From Bog-473 sp963850095 (GTDB lineage: Bacteria > Actinomycetota > Acidimicrobiia > Acidimicrobiales > RAAP-2), in assembly GCA_963850095.1 (NCBI GenBank), contig CAWKJX010000004.1, forward strand, positions 248,001 through 312,000: DNA of 64,000 bases, given 5' to 3'. Below are positions 9,487 through 16,893 of this stretch, in pieces. The notes beneath the pieces were generated by a model. It saw nothing but the letters and a program-made list of their open reading frames with translations. It was not told where the DNA came from and ran no database searches. Numbering within the stretch: the stretch's first letter is position 1; each line of letters starts with the position of its first letter. A program made the position numbers and the translations under genes.

Positions 9487-10636
9487 ATGCGCACGGTCAG
9501 CCTCATGGGCTCCTCGGGCTCCATCGGCACCCAGGCGCTCGACGTCATCCGCAGTGAGCCGGACCGCTTCGCCGTGTACGCGCTGGCCGTGCACCGCTCG
9601 GTCGACGTGCTGGTCGACCAGGCCAACGAGTTCCGCCCCGCCGTCGTGGTCGTGGGCGACGCCGGGCAGGTGGACGACGTGCGCGCCCGTGTTCCGGCCG
9701 GCACCGAGGTGCTCGTGGGTGCCGAGGGGATGGTGGTGGCAGCTCGCGGCGCCGACGTGGTGCTGAACGGGGTGGTCGGGTTCGCCGGGCTGCCGGTCAC
9801 GCTGGCGGCGCTCGAGGCGGGCAAGCGCCTCGCCCTGGCCAACAAGGAGTCGCTCATCGCCGGGGCACCGGTGGTCCAGAAGGCGCGCCGTACCCCGGGG
9901 GCGGAAATCGTCCCGGTCGACTCCGAGCATTGCGCGCTGCACCAGTGCCTGGCCTCGGTGGACGGCACCACCGCGGTGGCCCGGCTTCTGCTCACCGCGT
10001 CGGGCGGTCCCTTCCGGGGCTGGCCGGCCGAGACGGTTGGGTGAGGTGACGGTGCAGGACGCGCTGGCCCACCCGACCTGGTCCATGGGTCCCAAGATCA
10101 CGGTCGACTGCTCGACGCTGATGAACAAGGGCCTCGAGGTCATCGAGGCGCACGAGCTGTTCGGCATCGACTACGACCGCATCGGCATCGTGGTGCACCC
10201 ACAGTCGATCATCCACTCCATGGTGGAGCTGCGCGACGGCTCGACGCTGGCCCAACTGGCCAGTCCCGACATGCGCCAGCCCATCAGCTACGCCCTGGGA
10301 TGGCCGGACCGGGCCACCACCGCCTACGGCGCGCTGGACTGGTCCCAGCCCCGGAGCCTCACCTTCGAACCGCCGGACCGGACGGTCTTCCGCTGCGTCG
10401 ACCTGGCCTACGAGGCCGGGCGGCGGGGCGGATCCGCCCCGGCCTGGCTCAACGCGGCCAACGAGGTGGCGGTCGAGGCCTTTCTCGAGGGACGGCTCGG
10501 GTGGACGGGCATTGCCGAGGTGGTGGCCGAGACACTGGAGTCCTGGTCCGACGAGCAGGTGGACCAGGTGGAAGCGGTGTTGGCGGCCGATGCCGAGGCC
10601 CGGGCCCGGGCCCGCGAGGCGCTCGAGCGACGATGA
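9487..10636 (+). CDS. dxr: 1-deoxy-D-xylulose 5-phosphate reductoisomerase (one frameshift)
   Basis: First committed step of the MEP isoprenoid pathway: DXP plus NADPH to MEP. About 382 residues. Seen: the NADPH-binding start VSLMGSSGSIGTQALDV, LANKESLIAG, metal and substrate residues in VPVDSEHCALHQCL, TASGGPFRGW, then ALAHPTWSMGPKITVDC, HPQSIIHSMVE and NAANEVAVEAF. The frame changes at about 10033 (GAGACGGTTGGGTG; one base fewer gives the expected AETLGEVT). The ATG follows the cdsA stop by four bases. ispG of the same pathway lies two genes downstream. Confidence 0.93.
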
Positions 10637-10670
10637 GCAGGAGACGGCGACCGGTAGCGTTATACCTGCG

Positions 10671-11972
10671 ATGACCTTGATCGAGAAGGACGTGCCGGCA
10701 GCGGTGCCGCCGAGCGAGCCGGCCCCGGAGCAGACCGGCAGCCCGACGCAGGTCCTCCAGTTGCTGGCCGCGCTGGCCCTGATCACCGTCGTCTTCGTCG
10801 CCCTGGGCTGGGGCGACCTGCTGCTCTTCATCGTCATCCTCATCGTCATCGTGATGCTGCACGAACTGGGCCACTTCGTGACGGCCAAGCGGGCCGGCAT
10901 GAAGGTGACCGAGTACTTCGTGGGCTTCGGCCCCCGACTGTGGTCGGTGCGACGCGGGGAGACCGAGTACGGGGTGAAGGCGATCCCCGCCGGCGGGTAC
11001 GTGCGCATCGTGGGGTTCACCTCCACCGAGGACGTGCCCGACGAGGACGAGCCGCGGGCCTACCGCCAGCAACCGTTCCACCAGCGCATCATCGTGGCGT
11101 CGGCGGGCTCGGTCATGCACCTTCTCATTGCGTTCGTCCTGGCCGTGGTGCTGGTGCTCACCTTCGGTCAGCTCACGAACAACTACACCGTGACCTCACT
11201 CGAGCACTGGCAGGGCCAGAGCACCGCGGCCCAGATGGCGGGGCTGCGGCCGGGGGACACCATCGTCTCGATCGACGGCCGGCCGTTCACCAGCCAGAAG
11301 TCGATGACCGACATCGTCGCCCGTTCGACCGGCCAGCCACTCAGGCTCGGCGTCGAGCGCGGAGGCCGGCTGATCCACCTGACGGCGACACCGAAGAGCG
11401 GCCAGGGGGTCACGATCCAAGGGACCAAGTTGGCCGATCACGGCTATCTGGGCGTCGGCATCGACGAGGCCACCCGGTCGGTCGCTCCCCTGGCCGTCCC
11501 CGGCGCCGCGATCTCGAGCGCGTGGAACATCGGCTCGGAGGAGGTCTCGGGCCTCGGCCAGACGTTCTCGTGGAGCGGGCTCACGTCGATCTTCGACCAG
11601 GTGACCAACTCCAAGGCAGCCGACCGCGCCGTCGACGACCCGGGCTCGGCCCCCCGGCCGGTCTCCATCGTCGGCATCACCAATCTCGGCGCGCAGGCCG
11701 AGCAGGAGGGGCTGGCCGTCGTCCTGGCCCTGCTCATTGCCATCAACATCGTGTTCGCCCTCTTGAACATGCTGCCGATGATCCCCCTCGACGGTGGGCA
11801 CGTGGCGGTCGCCGTCTACGAGTGGATCCGCACCAAGCCGGGCCAGCCGTACTACCGGGCAGACATCACCAAGCTGTTCCCAGTGGCCGCGCTGTTCATC
11901 GCGTTCCTGGCCCTGTTCGTGTTCGCCGGCGTGTTCCTCGACATCACCCACCCGCTCCAGCTGCCCCACTAG
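10671..11972 (+). CDS. rseP: Site-2 intramembrane zinc protease (RseP/Rip1 type)
   Basis: Membrane metalloprotease of family M50 that cuts anti-sigma factors or other membrane proteins inside the bilayer. 433 residues. The zinc site HELGH is at residues 64-68 in the first membrane segment, followed by FVGFGPRLWS and the PAGGYVRIVG turn. A PDZ domain (GLRPGDTIVSIDGRPFTSQ) sits in the middle, and the third ligand is in NMLPMIPLDGGH near the C-terminus. The ATG at 10671 follows TAGCGTTATACC, a weak -10 region. The dxr-rseP-ispG order is standard in Actinobacteria. Confidence 0.93.
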   Translation: MTLIEKDVPAAVPPSEPAPEQTGSPTQVLQLLAALALITVVFVALGWGDLLLFIVILIVIVMLHELGHFVTAKRAGMKVTEYFVGFGPRLWSVRRGETEYGVKAIPAGGYVRIVGFTSTEDVPDEDEPRAYRQQPFHQRIIVASAGSVMHLLIAFVLAVVLVLTFGQLTNNYTVTSLEHWQGQSTAAQMAGLRPGDTIVSIDGRPFTSQKSMTDIVARSTGQPLRLGVERGGRLIHLTATPKSGQGVTIQGTKLADHGYLGVGIDEATRSVAPLAVPGAAISSAWNIGSEEVSGLGQTFSWSGLTSIFDQVTNSKAADRAVDDPGSAPRPVSIVGITNLGAQAEQEGLAVVLALLIAINIVFALLNMLPMIPLDGGHVAVAVYEWIRTKPGQPYYRADITKLFPVAALFIAFLALFVFAGVFLDITHPLQLPH

Positions 11973-11975
11973 CGC

Positions 11976-13229
11976 ATGGAACTGTCCTCCTCGCTGCTGT
12001 CGCCCCGCCGCCCGACCCGCCGGATCGTGCTGGGCGGCGTCCCCATCGGCGACGGCGCGCCGGTCACGGTGCAGTCGATGACCACGACCAAGACAGCGGA
12101 CGTCGACGGCACGCTGACCCAGATTTACGCACTGGCCGCCGCCGGGGCCGACATCGTGCGCTGCACGTGCAACGAGGAGGCGGCGGCCGAGGGGCTGGCC
12201 CACATCGTCCCGCGCTCGCCGGTGCCGATCGTGGCCGACATCCATTTCCACCATGAAATGGCGCTCGCCGCGCTGGAGGCGGGCGTGCAGGGGCTGCGGC
12301 TGAACCCGGGCAACCTGCGCAAGGAGGCCGAAATCAAGGAAGTGGCCGCCGAGGCCCGAGACCGCGGCGTCCCCATCCGCATCGGGGTCAACGCCGGGTC
12401 GCTGCACCCCGACCTCTACAAGAAGCACGGCGGCGCCACGCCCGAGGCGCTGGTCGAGTCGGCTCAGAACGAGCTGGCGCTCTTCGAGGAAGTCGGGTTC
12501 AGCGACGTCAAAATTTCGGTCAAGGCGTCGTCGGTGGCGCTCATGATCGCCGCCTACCGGCTCGCCTCCGAGACGTTCGACCATCCCCTGCACCTCGGCG
12601 TGACCGAAGCCGGGCCGCCGCCGGCCGGTCTGGTCAAGGGCACGGCGGGCATCGGGGCCCTGCTGGCCGAGGGCATCGGCGACACCATCCGCTTCTCACT
12701 GACCGCCGACCCGGTGGAGGAGGCCCGCGCCGGCCGCCAGCTGCTCGAGTCACTCGGCCTGCGCGAGCGCAAGGGCCTCGACCTCATCGCCTGCCCTTCG
12801 TGCGGGCGGGCCCAGGTCGACGTCATTGCCGTGGCCAAGGAGGCCCAGGAGGCGCTCGAGAAGCTGAACCTGCCGATTCAGGTGGCCGTCATGGGATGTG
12901 TGGTGAACGGCCCCGGCGAGGCGCGGGAGGCCGACATCGGCATTGCCGCCGGCAAGCAGAAGGGCCACCTGTTCATCCGCGGCAAAATCGTCCGTGTCGT
13001 CCCCGAGGCCGACATGGTGGCCGCGCTGGTCGAGGAAGCGGAGCGGCTGGTGAGCGAGGGCGTCGAGGCGCGCATCGCGGCGGCCGACCGCGGCGCCGAG
13101 GCCGAGGCGGAGGCCGACCGGAAGGCGCTGCTCGAGTCGACGGGGTCCGACCCCAACCACACGGCGGAGAAGATAGAGATCATCCGCCGTCACAGCGAAG
13201 TAACAGCGACACGTAACGGCGACACGTAG
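11976..13229 (+). CDS. ispG: (E)-4-hydroxy-3-methylbut-2-enyl-diphosphate synthase
   Basis: Iron-sulfur enzyme that converts MEcPP to HMBPP in the MEP isoprenoid pathway. 417 residues. The TIM-barrel part has VTVQSMTTTKTADVDGTLTQ, CTCNEE, VADIHFHHEMAL and RLNPGNLR. The C-terminal iron-sulfur ligands are in CPSCGRAQVDV and CVVNGPGEAREADIGIA. The start is an ATG three bases after the rseP stop. The C-terminal tail after VSEGVEARI is Ala/Glu-rich and not conserved. Confidence 0.96.
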   Translation: MELSSSLLSPRRPTRRIVLGGVPIGDGAPVTVQSMTTTKTADVDGTLTQIYALAAAGADIVRCTCNEEAAAEGLAHIVPRSPVPIVADIHFHHEMALAALEAGVQGLRLNPGNLRKEAEIKEVAAEARDRGVPIRIGVNAGSLHPDLYKKHGGATPEALVESAQNELALFEEVGFSDVKISVKASSVALMIAAYRLASETFDHPLHLGVTEAGPPPAGLVKGTAGIGALLAEGIGDTIRFSLTADPVEEARAGRQLLESLGLRERKGLDLIACPSCGRAQVDVIAVAKEAQEALEKLNLPIQVAVMGCVVNGPGEAREADIGIAAGKQKGHLFIRGKIVRVVPEADMVAALVEEAERLVSEGVEARIAAADRGAEAEAEADRKALLESTGSDPNHTAEKIEIIRRHSEVTATRNGDT

Positions 13230-13238
13230 CGGGGCCAG

Positions 13239-13244
13239 TAGCCT
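13239..13244 (+). promoter_or_regulatory. -10 candidate TAGCCT before proS
   Basis: TAGCCT ends eight bases before the proS ATG. The identical hexamer stands at the same distance before dapB and dapA, which supports it as a promoter for a leaderless message. No clear -35 box is seen. Confidence 0.4.
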
Positions 13245-13252
13245 GCGCTCCC

Positions 13253-14665
13253 ATGGCCAAGGGCGCGATCGTGTCGCGGCAGGAGGACTTCCCGCGCTGG
13301 TACCAGGAGGTGGTCGCGGGCGCGGAGATGGCCGAGAACGGCCCGGCGCGCGGCACCATGGTCATCCGCCCGTGGGGCTATGGCATTTGGGAGCTCATGC
13401 AGTCCGAGCTCGACCGGCGCATTAAAGAGGCGGGGGCCGAGAACGCCTACTTCCCGCTCTTCATCCCCGAGTCCTTCCTGAAGCTCGAGGCCGAGCACGT
13501 CGAGGGTTTCGCCCCCGAGCTGGCGGTGGTGACCCATGGCGGCGGCAAGGAGCTCGAGGAGCCGCTGGTCGTCCGGCCCACCTCCGAGACGGTCGTCAAC
13601 AGCTTCTTCGCCAAGTGGGTGCAGAGCCACCGCGACCTGCCCCTGTTGATCAACCAGTGGGCCAACGTCGTGCGCTGGGAGCTGCGGCCGCGTCTGTTCC
13701 TGCGCACCACCGAGTTCCTGTGGCAGGAGGGTCATACGGCGCACGCCACCGAGGCGGACGCCCGGGCCTACGCGCTGCGCATCCTCGACGACGTCTACCG
13801 GGCCACCATGGTCGACGCGCTGGGTGTGCCCGTGCTGACCGGGCACAAGACGGCGCGCGAGCGTTTCGCCGGCGCCATCCGGACCTGGACCTGCGAAGGG
13901 ATGATGGGCGACGGCAAGGCGCTGCAGATGGGCACCAGCCATGAGCTCGGGCAGAACTTCGCCATCCCCTTCGGCATCACCTACACCAACGCGTCAGGCA
14001 ACCTGGAGCACGTCTGGCAGACCTCATGGGGCTCGTCGACGCGCCTGGTCGGCGCACTGGTGATGGCCCACGGTGACGACTTCGGGCTGCGTCTGCCACC
14101 CGCCCTGGCGCCGGCGCAGGTGGTGGTGCTGATGGTCAAGGACGACCCCGAGACAGGCGCGGCGGCCGAGGCGCTGGTCGCCGAGCTGCGGTCGGCCGGG
14201 CACCGGGTCCGCCTGGACGACCGCACCGACACCAGCTTCGGCCGGCGCAGCGTCGACTGGGAGCTCAAAGGTGTGCCCGTGCGCGTCGAGGTGGGGCCCC
14301 GCGACCTGGCCGAGGGCAACGCCGTGGTCGTGGCCCGGCACCGGCGGGCCAAGGAGACGGTGCCGGTGGGGGGCGTGGCCAAGGCGGTGGCGGCCGTGCT
14401 GGCCGCGGCGCCGGCAGAACTGCTGGACGAGGCCACGGTGGCCCGGGACTCCCGGACGGTGGACGTCGCCACGCTCGAGGAGGCGGTCCAGGCGGGTTCG
14501 GACGGCTTCGCCCGCCTGCCCGTGCGGACGATGGGGCCCGACGGTGAGGACCGCCTGGCCGAGCACGCCATCTCGGTCCGCTGCCTGCAACGGGCCGACG
14601 GTTCGCTGGCCCGGCCTGGCGACGCCGACGACGACCTGGTGGCCGTCGTCGGCCGATCGTACTGA
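13253..14665 (+). CDS. proS: Prolyl-tRNA synthetase, short archaeal/eukaryal-like type
   Basis: Charges tRNA-Pro. 470 residues, lacking the editing (INS) domain of the ~570-residue bacterial form, so it is the ProS type-3 (archaeal/eukaryal-like) class found in some bacteria. Class II motifs: RPTSETVVNSFFAKWV, RTTEFLWQEGHTAHAT, GKALQMGTSHELGQNFA and, in motif 3, QTSWGSSTRLVGALVMAHGD. An anticodon-binding domain follows (VVLMVKDDPETGA, VRVEVGPRDLAEGN). The ATG is fixed by the conserved N-terminus and the nearby TAGCCT box. Confidence 0.96.
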   Translation: MAKGAIVSRQEDFPRWYQEVVAGAEMAENGPARGTMVIRPWGYGIWELMQSELDRRIKEAGAENAYFPLFIPESFLKLEAEHVEGFAPELAVVTHGGGKELEEPLVVRPTSETVVNSFFAKWVQSHRDLPLLINQWANVVRWELRPRLFLRTTEFLWQEGHTAHATEADARAYALRILDDVYRATMVDALGVPVLTGHKTARERFAGAIRTWTCEGMMGDGKALQMGTSHELGQNFAIPFGITYTNASGNLEHVWQTSWGSSTRLVGALVMAHGDDFGLRLPPALAPAQVVVLMVKDDPETGAAAEALVAELRSAGHRVRLDDRTDTSFGRRSVDWELKGVPVRVEVGPRDLAEGNAVVVARHRRAKETVPVGGVAKAVAAVLAAAPAELLDEATVARDSRTVDVATLEEAVQAGSDGFARLPVRTMGPDGEDRLAEHAISVRCLQRADGSLARPGDADDDLVAVVGRSY

Positions 14666-14677
14666 CGCACAGATTGC

Positions 14678-14683
14678 TATAAT
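14678..14683 (+). promoter_or_regulatory. TATAAT -10 box of the rimP-nusA-infB operon
   Basis: A perfect TATAAT stands alone in a very GC-rich background, just after the proS stop and 38 bases before the leader hairpin. No TTGACA-like box is visible 16-18 bases upstream. It is the clearest -10 box in the window and should drive rimP-nusA-ylxR-infB. Confidence 0.6.
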
Positions 14684-14720
14684 CCTCCAGCTGTCCATTT
14701 AAGAATCAGTACCTCGTTGG

Positions 14721-14744
14721 AAGCGTGGGCTGCGGCCCACGCTT
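14721..14744 (+). terminator. Leader hairpin upstream of rimP (terminator or attenuator-like)
   Basis: A perfect 10-bp stem, AAGCGTGGGC / GCCCACGCTT with a TGCG loop, is followed by a short pyrimidine run (TTTCGCTTT). It lies between the TATAAT box and rimP, so in the plus direction it is in the leader of the rimP operon and not only at the end of proS. NusA made by this operon acts on pausing and termination, so feedback attenuation is plausible. That is inference. Confidence 0.55.
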
Positions 14745-14785
14745 TCGCTTTGCGGGGCCCTGGTGTGAGAGAGGAGGTGACGGCG

Positions 14786-15283
14786 GTGGCCGAGAGGACG
14801 ACGGATCTGGCAGGCGCGCTGTCACCTGTGGTCGAGGCACGCGGCCTGGACCTGGTCGACGTCGAGGTGCACGGGGCGCAGCTGACGGTCTACGTCGACC
14901 GGGACGGCGGCGTCGGACTCGACGAGCTGGGGGAGGCGACACGCGACGTCTCGGCTGCCCTCGACGAGCTCGATCCCCTGCCCGGCCGCTACACGTTGTC
15001 GGTCTCGAGCCCCGGGCTCGAGCGGCGGTTGCGGATTCCGGCGCACTTCGCCAAGGCCGTGGGCGAGACGGTGACGGTGCGGGTAAACGCCGGCACGGCG
15101 GACGTGCAGCGCCTGACCGGCACCCTGACGGCGGCCGACGAGACGGGGTGCACCGTGTCCGGGCCCGAAGTGCCCGGCGGTGAGGCGCGCCTCGCCTTCG
15201 ACGACATCGAGCGGGCGCGCACAGTGTTCCAGTGGGGGCCGGAGCCCCGGAGAGCGAAGAGTGAGAGGGTCAAGCGGCCATGA
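14786..15283 (+). CDS. rimP: Ribosome maturation factor RimP
   Basis: Needed for assembly of the 30S subunit. 165 residues from the GTG at 14786, chosen because AGAGGAGGTG lies at proper distance before it; a GTG at 14777 is possible. Seen: SPVVEARGLDLVDVEVHG, LTVYVDRDGGVGLDEL, PGRYTLSVSSPGLERRLR and the C-terminal SH3-like part with AFDDIERARTVFQWG. The stop overlaps the nusA ATG by ATGA. Confidence 0.93.
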   Translation: MAERTTDLAGALSPVVEARGLDLVDVEVHGAQLTVYVDRDGGVGLDELGEATRDVSAALDELDPLPGRYTLSVSSPGLERRLRIPAHFAKAVGETVTVRVNAGTADVQRLTGTLTAADETGCTVSGPEVPGGEARLAFDDIERARTVFQWGPEPRRAKSERVKRP

Positions 15284-16563
15284 GTAAGACCAACTTCGAG
15301 TTCCTCGACGCCCTCGGCCAGATCGCCCGTGACAAGGGCATTTCGGTCGAGACATTGCTCGACGCCCTGGCCAACGCGCTGGTCGCCGCCTACAAGCGGC
15401 GCCCCGACGCGGCCGAGGAGGCCGTCGTCACCATCGACCCGGACTCGGGCGAGATCCGCGTCTACGGGCAGGAGCTCAACGAGGACGGCGAAGTGATCCG
15501 GGAGTGGGACGACACGCCGGACGACTTCGGCCGGATTGCCGCCCAGACGGCCAAGCAGGTGATTCTCCAGCGCATCCGCGAGGTCGAGCGCGACATGAAG
15601 TACGAGGAGTACGCCGGGCGCGAGGGCGACATCGTCACCGGCATAGTGCAGCAGACCGACAACCGCTACACGCTGCTCGACCTGGGCAAGGTGGAGGCGC
15701 TGCTGCCCCAGGCCGAGCAGGTCTCCTACGAGCGCTACGAACACGGCGCCCGTCTGAAGGCCTACATCGTCGAGGTGCGCAAGACGACCAAGGGCCCTCA
15801 GATCGTGGTCAGCCGGACGCACCCGGGCCTGATTAAGCGGCTCTTCGAGCTCGAGGTCCCCGAAATCGGCTCCGGCGTGGTGGAGATAAAGGCGGCGGCG
15901 CGCGAACCGGGTCACCGCACCAAGATCGCCGTGTGGTCGAACGACCCCAACGTCGACCCGGTCGGCGCCTGCGTGGGCGCCCGGGGGTCGCGGGTGCGCA
16001 TGGTCACCAACGAGCTACGGGGGGAGCGGGTCGATGTGGTGCCGTTCTCGGACGACCCGGTCGAGCTCATTCAGAACGCGCTGGCCCCGGCACGGGTCCG
16101 TGAGGTGCGCCTGGACGAGGAGACCGGCACGGCGACCGTGATCGTGAGCGACTTCCAGCTTTCGCTGGCCATCGGCAAGGAGGGGCAGAACGCCCGCCTG
16201 GCCGCCCGTCTCACCGGTTGGCGCATCGACATCAAGAGCGAGACCCAGCTGGCCGAGGAAGAGGCCGGCTACGCCGACGAGGAATGGGCCGAGGGCGAGT
16301 GGGTCGAAGACGAGAGTGGCGAGCTGGTCTGGAAGCCGGCCGAGGGCGGAGAGGCCATGTCCGCCAAGGAGTGGAGCCACCAGGCCGAGGACACGGGCGA
16401 GGTGACGGCCCCGGCGGAGGCGGCACCCGAAGTGGAGGCGGCATCCGCAGTGGCGCCGGAAGCCGAGGTGGCGCCGGAAGCCGAGGTGGCGCCGGAAGCC
16501 GAGGTCGAAGTCGAAGTCGAGGTCACCGAGGTGGCCGGGGTCACGGAGGAGGCTGAGGCATAA
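15280..16563 (+). CDS. nusA: Transcription termination/antitermination factor NusA
   Basis: Binds RNA polymerase and nascent RNA to control pausing and termination. 427 residues: N-terminal domain (FEFLDALGQIARDKGISVET), S1 domain (EGDIVTGIVQQTDNRYTLLD), then two KH domains (VGACVGARGSRVRMVTNELR and SLAIGKEGQNARLAARLTGW). The last ~80 residues are acidic and carry three VAPEAE repeats, a lineage-specific tail. Translationally coupled to rimP; its stop touches ylxR. Confidence 0.97.
   Translation: MSKTNFEFLDALGQIARDKGISVETLLDALANALVAAYKRRPDAAEEAVVTIDPDSGEIRVYGQELNEDGEVIREWDDTPDDFGRIAAQTAKQVILQRIREVERDMKYEEYAGREGDIVTGIVQQTDNRYTLLDLGKVEALLPQAEQVSYERYEHGARLKAYIVEVRKTTKGPQIVVSRTHPGLIKRLFELEVPEIGSGVVEIKAAAREPGHRTKIAVWSNDPNVDPVGACVGARGSRVRMVTNELRGERVDVVPFSDDPVELIQNALAPARVREVRLDEETGTATVIVSDFQLSLAIGKEGQNARLAARLTGWRIDIKSETQLAEEEAGYADEEWAEGEWVEDESGELVWKPAEGGEAMSAKEWSHQAEDTGEVTAPAEAAPEVEAASAVAPEAEVAPEAEVAPEAEVEVEVEVTEVAGVTEEAEA
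16450..16503 (+). repeat. Three 18-bp direct repeats in the nusA tail
   Basis: The unit GTGGCGCCGGAAGCCGAG occurs three times in tandem and encodes VAPEAE each time. It is likely to vary in copy number between strains by slippage. Confidence 0.85.
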
Positions 16564-16841
16564 CGCCCGAGCGGACCTGCGTCGGCTGCCGGCGAGCCAG
16601 GTCGGCCGACCAGTTGATCCGGATCGTTCGCCGGCCCGACGGGAGCCTGGCGGTGGACCGGAACGGTGCCGGTCGGGGCGCCTGGTTGTGCCGGGAATCG
16701 TCCGGGTGCCTGCAGGCGGCGGTGCGCCGGCACGGGTTCGACCGCTCTTTCAGGGGGCCGGTCGGGACCGAGGACGTGCAGCGTCTGGCGGCAGAGCTGG
16801 CCGCCGCGTGGGGGCAGGCCGCACCTGATGTGCGAGGATAG
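16560..16841 (+). CDS. ylxR: YlxR family RNA-binding protein
   Basis: Small nucleic-acid-binding protein of the nusA-infB operon, about 93 residues, with the family signature PERTCVGCR at the N-terminus and GRGAWLCRESSGCLQAA further on. Its Cys-x-x-Cys and second Cys pair may bind metal. No ATG, GTG or TTG is available before PERTC: an in-frame TGA lies at 16554-16556 and only GGC-ATA-ACG follow. An ATA at 16560, nine bases after GGAGGA, is the best placed start. One base change (ATAA for ATGA) would restore the usual ATGA overlap with nusA. Confidence 0.85.
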   Translation: MTPERTCVGCRRARSADQLIRIVRRPDGSLAVDRNGAGRGAWLCRESSGCLQAAVRRHGFDRSFRGPVGTEDVQRLAAELAAAWGQAAPDVRG

Positions 16842-16893
16842 GGAGCTGGGCTGGCGCCGGGCCCCGTGATGAACAAAGGACGAAGAGAACCAC

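Noticed and set aside
10020..10045. Programmed frameshift in dxr or the other broken genes
   Set aside because: No slippery heptamer or downstream structure pattern recurs, and the breaks affect many unrelated genes that are single-frame elsewhere.
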